DNA from: Pseudopyrenochaeta lycopersici
Lineage: Eukaryota > Ascomycota > Dothideomycetes > Pleosporales > Pseudopyrenochaetaceae
DNA length: 64,000 nt
Assembly (NCBI GenBank): GCA_003313425.1
Contig: NHZP01000004.1
Location: forward strand, 1-64,000
Direction: 5' to 3'
Under the pieces are notes generated by a model that did not search any database, was not told the origin of the DNA, and was given only the letters and a program-made list of their open reading frames with translations. Positions 56,161 to 64,000 of this stretch are shown piece after piece. Numbering within the stretch: position 1 is the stretch's first letter; each line of letters begins with the position of its first letter. The position numbers and the translations under genes are program-made.

Positions 56161-59100
56161 ACGGGTCTGGGGCGTGTTTCTAGTGGGCCTTGTGCGGGGT
56201 GTATTAGTTTAGTTTGTAGGTATATAGTAATATTATAAATGTCTTCCTATTCTCTTCTAAGCTTCTTCTAGGGCTAGCCCTGTTGTCGTTCTAGTTATCT
56301 TCTAAGGGGTGCTTGGGAGTTGCGCTCTAGGGATGCTAGGTAGTCTTGTAGGAGTTCGTTACAGTAGTTAAGATTCTCCTCTAGCTCCTAGGTCGCCTCT
56401 TTAATGCTCTAACCCAGCCACTTTACCTTAAGCTCGCGCCCTCTTATAAGAGTTTCCTTGTAATCTAGGATTCCTTCTACTTTATATTAATCTCCCACGG
56501 GGGCGTCTACTAGGTCCTGGACAGGGCCTAGTCAGAACCCTCTCTATGTTAGGGGTTCTACCTAGGGCTCCAATAGGGATACGTAGAAGATAGGGTGAAT
56601 TCGCGCTATTGATGGCGGGAGGGCGAGCCTATATGCTAGCTTACTAATACGCTCTTTAATATGGAACGGCCTTAGGTGTCTTGCCGCGAACTTCTTCGAG
56701 GGTCTTAAGGTTACTATGTTCTTTGCCTGCAGCAGTACTAGGTCTCTGACGGAGAAGTGTTAGTCAGACCGTTTTATATTATACTACTTTGCATTACTTT
56801 GCTGCGCCTTTTCTAGGCGTGCCCTTGCCTCCTCCTATTATTAGTGCTATTTGTTTAGTCTGTTACTAACTTGCCGCCTAAGTTCTAGTACTCCTGCGGG
56901 ACCCTCCTAGGTTAGAGGCGGTTTACGGAGCTAGTGGCTGTTAGGGATTCTATTAAATCCCTTTAGGTCTGTCCCGAACGCCGCCTTAATAGGGCTCACG
57001 CCGTGTGCTGAGTGGTTTTTTGAGTTGTAGGCGTACTCTGCGTAGGGTAGTAGCTCCACCCAGTTGTCTTACTAGTAGTTTATATAGATGCGGAGGTAGG
57101 TCTCTAGTTCCTAGTTCTAGCGTTCAGTTTACCTATCTGTTTAGGGGTAGAAAGCAGTGCTAAGCCTGTGTTTAATTTTAAGGTAGTAACAAATGTCTGA
57201 CTAGAACTGGCTTGTAAATACTAACCCTTAATCTAATAGAAGGGTGTCTAGTAGCCTCTACTTAAGGAAGTATTATTTTAGCAGTAACTCTGCCACCTGC
57301 TAGGACGTGATTGTCTTTATTATAGGCAGGTACTAGATATATTTCGTAAAGTAATCTACTAGTACTAGTATGGCGTCGTACTTGTTCCCCTTGTTGTCTG
57401 CTGACTTTAGTAGGTCCGTAACAAAGTCTAGGGAGTAGTGCCTCTATGCTGTCTTAGGAAGGGGTAGTAGTAATAACAGGCCCTAGGGCTTATGTCTCCG
57501 GATCTTATTTAGCTAGCACTGCAGGCACTAGCTAATATACTTCTAGGCATCTTTCCTAAGGTAGGGCTAAAAGTATTTTCTTTAGAGGACCTTAGTAGTT
57601 TTATCTACCTTATAATACCCTCCTATAGAGTTATTATAGTTCCTCTAGAGTATATTCGCGCGGAGTAAAGCGTCCTTAGAGATCTACACTTTCCCGCTCC
57701 TGCGCAGGAGGCCCTTAGAGTTGACTTCCTAAGTGCTAGCCTTCTTCCTCGCTTCGCCTGCGTCCTAACCCGCCAGCGCCGTAAAGCTGGGACAGGCCTG
57801 ATCCCGTGCTTGTACTAGCTAGACGTGTTTAAGGAGGCGTCCTGGAACTTCTAGGGCGTAGGCGGACTCTTCCTGTGTGGCTACTACCGCGAGGTAGTTA
57901 GGTGCTATTACTTAGAACCCTAGGCTGCGTAAAGGCCCTTTAGTAGCTAGTAAGTATAATAGCCTAGCTTGTAGGTTTCCCTCCGTGCTAGCTTCATCGC
58001 CTGTAGTTTAGCTACAGGCGGGGACAGGCGACGTATTACTAATAACTAACTGCTTGTTAGGGAATTCCTAGGTAGGTAGATTCTCTTTTAGGGGTTGACG
58101 CGGACCCGGCTGGGTTCCGTCCCTAGGGAGGTATAGTTCCTATGCTACCTGCGGGGCGGTTAGAGCTATAGACTCTTAAGGTGTCTACTATTAAAGCTTT
58201 TGTTAGAGCGTAGGGAGCATCGCACCCCTTAACGCTTAAGGTTCTCCTGCTAGGAGTCCTTGCGCAAAGTCAGGCCTTTAAGAGGGCCCGTCAGCGGGGT
58301 TCTTAGGTCCTAGTTTATACTCCACTTTAAAGTTAAATTCCGCTAGCTCCTTAGCCTATTAGGCCTGCTTAGGAGAGAGCTCCTTTGTTAATATAAAGTA
58401 TTAGAGGTTATTATAGTTAGAGAGTACCTGGATCGTCGTTAGGGTGTGTTAGAGGTAGTGCCTCTACGTCCTAAATGCTTCTACGATAGCGCAGAGCTCC
58501 TTATTATAGGTGTGCTAATTTAGGGATAGTCTAGAGAACTTCTTGCTCTAGAACGTAACAGGCTTCTAGTAACGCTCTATTACCTACCCAGTTAAGGCTA
58601 GTTGTAAGAGGATAGTAGCTATTATAAAGTCTGAAGCGTTAGTAAGAACTATCACTAGTTCCACTAGGTTAAAGTGCTGAAGCACGGGGGCTTCTAAGAA
58701 CTTCTAACGCAGCGTGAGGAACGCGTTCCTTACGTGGTTGGGCCACGCCCACAGCTAGTACTATCTTGTAGGTCCCTTGCGACTCTTTGCGGCCTTGTTC
58801 GTAGCCTTGCCTACAAGGGGCGTACTCGGGTCTGTTGCCAGGTTCTAGGCGGTCGTCATATGGTCCACTAACGGACGTACTATAGCGAAGTAGTTAAAGA
58901 TAAATCTTTAATAGAAGTTAGCGAACCTAAGGAACACTTGGATATCCTTGTAGCCCTAGGGTTCTAGCCACTCTCTAATAGTCTGTACCCTCACAGGGTC
59001 TATCACCACGCCTCCTAGGGTTACTATAAACCCTAGGAATTCTACAGATCTAGTAGAGAAGGCACACTTACTTACCTTGCAGTACAGGCCCTATTCCATA

Positions 59101-62100
59101 AGTCAGTCTAAGACCTCCTCTACGTAGCCGTTGTAATCTTTCTTATTCTCTAAGTAGATTAGTATGTCGTCTAGATACACTACGCAAGTGCAGTCTATAA
59201 GCCCCCTAAGGGCTCTGTAGATGTAGGACTAGAAGGTCGCTAGCGCGTTAGACAATCTAAAGGGTAGAATGAGGTACTTAAAGTGGCCGTACCGCGTCTT
59301 AAACGCTGTTTTCTACTCGTCGCCCTCCTTAATCCGAAGTCTGTAATAGGCGTCTCAGATATCCAACTTCGTGAAGATTTACGCCTTTAAGAGGCGGTCC
59401 AGCATCTCGCTTATAAGGGGGATTAGGTACTAGTTCTTTACAGTTACTTTATTTAGGCCTTAGTAGTCCACGCATAGCTAGAGCGTTCTGTCTAATTTTA
59501 GTACAAAAAGGATTGGGGCTCCCGCTAGCGACGTGCTGGGCTAGATCTATCCCTTCTCCTGCGCCGTGTTAAGGTATTCCTAGAGGATGTCCAGCTCTCG
59601 GCGCGAGAGGTTGTAAATAGGGAGGTTTAGGACTTTTTATCCCTCCTCTAACGTAATCGCGTAGTCGTACTCCCCGTAGGGGCGCAGTACCTCCGTCTAA
59701 TACTTACTAAAGGTAAGCCACTTATAGTGCAGCTTCTAGGAGACGTGCCTTAATTCCTCTTCGTCTGGGCGGTCCCTAGCGGGGTCAACCCGCGGGGTAT
59801 CCTCCTTAGCTAGGCTAGGGAGGATACAGGGTGCTACTAGGAGGGTGGCGCGCTAATTAGAGTTCCTGTTGCGTATACTGGATACTACGCGCCTTACTGT
59901 CTCTGCGAGTAGCCAGGCTAGCTAGGGTTCCCTTTAGACACACTCCTTTAGGTGGTCTGCGATACTAAGGACTAGGTTTCGCAGCTAGAGTAAGCCCTAG
60001 CGATAGAACCATTCTGCGTTATATTCTACATCTCTACTAGGCTTAGCAGGTTCTAACAGATTTACGGCGGTTGCCTGACGCATCTCCTCTCGGACCGCTC
60101 TTTCGGCCTCGCTAGTTAGGGTGTTGCAGGTTAGGGCTCCTAGGTAGAGGATGTAGGCTGTCTCTCTAGGGCCAACATCGCCTAATAGGTCTGCGGCAGT
60201 AACGACTTAGACCTAGTCAGTATCTCGCGCGGCCTACTATTTAAATTCTCCTATAGAGAATTAAATCTTAGGATCAGCTTCCCTTAGCTATAAGTATCCT
60301 AGGATAAGGTCGTAGCCTTTAATATTAGCAGACTAAAACAGTTATAGGCCTACCTGTTTTGCTGTACCTTTTAAGTCCTAGCACTAGATAGACAGATCGT
60401 ATGCGGCTCCTAGTAGGAGTAGTCGATTGTTAACCAGGCTTGCCGTGGGCTTCTAGTAGTAGTTTGCTCTAGGCAGGAAGTAAAGCTAAGTAATCTTACT
60501 TAATATAATATTAATCTCTACGCCTAAGTTATATAGGGCTCAGAGGGGGAGCGGGAGTCTATCAGCTACCTGTAGCTGGACTTTAATCGCTATCCAGAGT
60601 GCTTTCCCCTAGGTGTTAGGCCCTAGTAGTAGTTAGGACAGATTAGCGACTAGGGCGTTGCGTTTCCTAATTAAGGCCTAGGTCAAGTTTGTTTATTAGC
60701 TCCGCCTCTCGCGTTTCCCTAATTACGATTCTTCTAGTAGGGTTAGGTTATGCCCTGCTTAGCTAGGTCCTAGGAGTTTTTAGGCGTCCCCTAGTACCGC
60801 GGCGGGTTCTATATAGGCTTTAGACAGGGCGATCTTCAGAAGTAGTTTGTCTCTAAGGGTCTGTTATCTTGCTTCTTACTAGTCCTCCGCGGGTTAGAGA
60901 AGGAGTTTAACGCTAGGCGTTTACCCTAAGAAGGGCCTTTAGTAGTAGCTTTTTAGGTGTTCCCTAGGAAGCAATTAGCGCAAGTTACGGTTTCTGCGTT
61001 ACGTAGGGCCCTTTTAAACTTAGGCCACGAGTTAATAGTCTTAAGGACCCTAGTGCGCATAATCTCCCTGCGGTATTCCTCTAGAAGTCTTAACTATATA
61101 AAGGTAATCTTTAGCTTGTAGTCGTCCTCCCTATCCTCTAGCTTAAAGAAGTTATAGGTTAGAAGGGATTCCTTTTTCCCTAGCTAGAGGAGGAAGGTGT
61201 TAACGTTATTGTCTCTCTGCTACTTGAAGTTAAAGAACTAGAGGTAGTTATCGTAGCGGGTGAGGATAGGATCTTAAACTAGCTTACGTTCCTCCTGTTT
61301 AAGGTGAGCCTATAAGGTAATGCTCCCTTCGTTAATGCGTTGTTAGAGGAGTTCTTAGTGGACGTAATACTAGATTATCCCTAGAGCCTAATGGGTGTGG
61401 GTCACTGTATCTTCTAGTACCTGGGCGTACGCGAAGGCAGTTTCAACGTCCTTTACCTATTAGTCCACCTGCTGTGCTGATAGGGCTTAGGTTTCTAATC
61501 CTACTTTTAGTTTAGGTTGCACACTATTTAGAGCCCTAATAAGCTTCCCTACCTTATTAAAGGCGGGCCGGGGGGGTTCTAGTGGCTTCCTAGCCTATCC
61601 TACCCCTAGTGCTTATAACGCGTAATTAATTTAGTCCTTTAGCTTTTTAATCGCTTCCTCTAAGGCTCTAGTCTCTTCCGCCTTAAAGAGGTTAGCTAAT
61701 AGACCTTAGATAAACGTTTTATTTAAGATTCCTGTTGTTAGTTTTTTCCTAGCGGAAAGGGGTTAGGTTTCTGCTAGGACATTAGCGGCACTGGACACCT
61801 CCGTTAGGGTTTCGCTAACCTAGTTAAGTCTACTACTATAAGTGCGTTAGTCTAGGGGTAGTCTTAACTCTTACTGCAGGGTACCTGTTGTGTTAGAGTC
61901 CTAGGGGTTTTAGTTTAGGGCGTCTAACGTGTTTAATTGTTAGGGGTCTTCTGATGTCCCTAGGTCTCTCTAGGCGTCTTTGGTACTTCCTTAGGGAGGC
62001 TCTAGGTTAGCGTCGCTCTTAGGTCTTCTACGAGTGCCTGCTATAATACTTCCTCTTTTTTTTTCTTCTTTTACTGTTGGGATGTGGGCGTGCTGTCCCT

Positions 62101-62167
62101 AGGGTCTTAACGGTACTTTAGAGGAGAGTTTCTTAACTGCTACCCCTAGGGTAAGAAGGATTAGAAT

Positions 62168-62372
62168 TGTTAGGGACTATTAGTAGAGGTTAAGGTTAAG
62201 TAATAGGGGATAGTATTAAGACTAATCCTTAACCTCTGCTCTAAGGGGGTAGCTCTTATTTATATACTAGCCCGTCTCTAGTGTAGTCCCGAGCCTTTCC
62301 GGGCTCTATCCGGTATGGGTCCGAGGGCCCTCCGCTGGGTCGTCCCCCGCTAGGTCTGGTGTGTTCGTGACA
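62168..62372 (-). repeat. 5' LTR of E2
   Basis: 205 bp, followed by the TAATA duplication. Confidence 0.92.
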
Positions 62373-62377
62373 TAATA

Positions 62378-64000
62378 TCTATTATTCTTCTATATAAATT
62401 TATTCCTAGACTTATAGTATCGTGTAAATAGGTCTAATAGAGAGGGTAGAGCGTAGGGTAATATTACGTTAGTAGCTATTAACGCTATAATAAGATTAGA
62501 ACTTATTAAATAAGTACTTTAAGTAGGTAATAATACTTATATAGATACGTCCTTATAGGATATTTACTATAGTAGTAATAGTCTTATAATAGTAGGTGTA
62601 GAGGCAGACGTATAGATAAGTAGACAGGGCCCTACGTGTAAAATTAACTAAAGCTAATCTAGTAAGCTGTACGCAAGAGTAGAATATTACGTAAGTATTT
62701 TTAAGTAAAGTGTTATTATTAGTAGAAATAGAGACAGAGGTAATAGTATATATTAACTAGAAAACTATCTAGTTATATAGTCTAGAGGCATCCTAATATG
62801 CTAAAGTACTACAGCATTATCTACGTAAAAGCGCCTTAAAGCGCCTAGGTATTATGCAAACTTAAGGCTATTATAGAGAATACTTAGACTATTATAATCT
62901 AAAATTATAGTAAGCTTATATTCTTTATCTATCTAAAGAATTAAAGAATATATTAATATATTTCTTTAAAGGTGTATTGCTAGTTTTACAGGTAACTATA
63001 TTAATAAATTATTTAGCCTTTTCTCTATTAAAGTACTTAAGGGGGAACCTATTAAAGGAGCTTATATATATTAGTAATAGTCTAGTAATAGTCTATAACT
63101 CTGCTTACTAAGTGTTAATAAGAGTATAGTAATAGTATAGCCTAGGGAGAGATATTAGTAGCCTATCTCTTACTAACTAGATCTTAGATATTATAAATAT
63201 TCCCTTAAGCTAGTAAGTATAGAATATAGCTAGAATAGTGCGTTCTAGTTTTATAAATAGCTGCTAGAAAGGAAGTATTAGAAGCCTAGAATAACTGTTA
63301 TACTTAAGACTACCTTATTTTGCGTAGTTAAGTACTAATACACCTAGTAAAGGATACTATACTATATTATAGTTAATATTTATATCTAGTCTCTAAAAAA
63401 TAAGGTCTTACCTTATCTCTTAGGCGTATATATAGCTAGGCTCTATTAAATATTTATATAGACCTTAGTAGAAGAAGGTAGAGGATTATCTATCTATATA
63501 TTAGCCTATATAATAGTTAATATATTAGTTAACTCTTACTTTATACTGCCTATTATTTATACAGCGCACGTAGGCTTTAAAGGAGTATTTCTCTAAATAC
63601 TCTAATTTCTCTAAAGCTAATAGGATAGCTTTAGACTAATATCCTTATACGTATTCTTAGGAATAAGATATATAGAGTTTTAGTATATTAAACTTAGTCT
63701 CTCTAATAATTTTATTATTAAGATCTAAGAGCTATAGATTAATCTTATTATCTTTAGGACTAGGATCTATAATCTTTATTATAGTATCTTTATCTTACAC
63801 TTTAAGATTTAGGAGGCTAGATATAATAGTACCTATAATAGTTAAAGAAGAAGTAAAGGCGTAAGTAGGTAGTATAAAGTCTAGTCTTAGTTAAAAGATA
63901 TAACCTTATACTATAATAAAGTAACTTATTAGTAGAGTTAGCTCTATAGGAAACTTATATAGTAGTATTTATAACTAATACTTATTTATAGTAAACCTAA
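62378..64000. pseudogene. RIP-degraded DNA to the window edge, unidentified
   Basis: AT-rich, no open frame above noise, no LTR pair. It is the right continuation of 52583-54221 before E2 inserted. I cannot name the parent element. Confidence 0.4.

Larger units (their letters stand above)
54222..62372 (-). mobile_element. Gypsy chromovirus E2, complete with target duplication
   Basis: 8,151 bp, the same length as E1, with 205-bp LTRs (54222-54426 and 62168-62372) and a perfect TAATA duplication (54217-54221 and 62373-62377). Same minus-strand order as E1: gag, protease, RT (YLDDI at 59166-59177), RNase H, integrase, chromodomain (about 56510-56360). E1 and E2 align without indels over the parts I compared; differences are C/T and G/A. 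It carries the same antisense gene near the left LTR. Confidence 0.92.

Overview
The window looks like an accessory region of a filamentous ascomycete (Pezizomycotina). The evidence is compact introns with fungal GTAAGT / CTRAY / YAG signals, a HET-domain gene, a Fot1/pogo-type transposon, LTR chromoviruses, and heavy C:G to T:A decay of repeats. That decay turns Gln codons into TAG/TAA and replaces CpA by TpA, the signature of repeat-induced point mutation (RIP). No species can be named from the sequence.

Layout. 1-11350 is RIP-degraded Gypsy material: an LTR fragment at the left edge, a complete 6.5-kb chromovirus with 396-bp LTRs and a GTTAG target duplication, nested in an older minus-strand Gypsy relic. 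11353-13195 is a Fot1/pogo DNA transposon with 51-bp terminal inverted repeats. 13.2-27.0 kb is a gene island that RIP has largely spared, except inside the intron array: a HET-domain gene (13822-20565, +), a large RING-H2 protein (about 22294-24843, +) and a small RING-H2 protein (25413-26177, -). From 27.0 kb to the right edge is nested transposon sequence: an 11.9-kb Gypsy unit with a young un-RIPed Copia element inside it; a second, inverted copy of that Gypsy carrying another Gypsy (E1) and a solo LTR; and a second copy (E2) of the E element. Six elements (Gy-A, both Gy-C copies, the Copia, E2 and the solo LTR) have matching 5-bp target duplications that I could read directly, and the pogo element has its TA pair. 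E1 has none.

The outstanding feature is inside the HET gene. Between exon 1 and the HET-domain exon lies about 4.6 kb of 64-70-bp tandem units. Each unit is a complete mini-intron (GTAAGT donor, CTAAT/CTGAT branch site, pyrimidine run, TATTAG acceptor). Consecutive mini-introns are separated by exactly three nucleotides, and these three nucleotides vary strongly while the flanking splice signals do not. All 68 triplets are sense codons. Read in order, in the frame set by exon 1, they give an E/R/L/Q-rich, coiled-coil-like 68-residue segment that runs in frame into the HET protein. I read this as an array of single-codon exons separated by about 67 tandem mini-introns. The gene would have 71 exons and 70 introns for 2,040 nt of coding sequence. 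HET proteins act in allorecognition, where hypervariable recognition segments are expected, so the array may be a codon-by-codon diversity system. Splicing has not been shown and is the decisive test.

Secondary findings are a conserved antisense, intron-containing accessory gene with its own promoter-like region in both E retroelements; an in-frame UGA between gag and pol in an otherwise intact Copia, whose primer-binding site matches the anticodon arm of tRNA-Lys; and a retroelement (E1) without target duplication, coupled to a 3.8-kb deletion of its host element.
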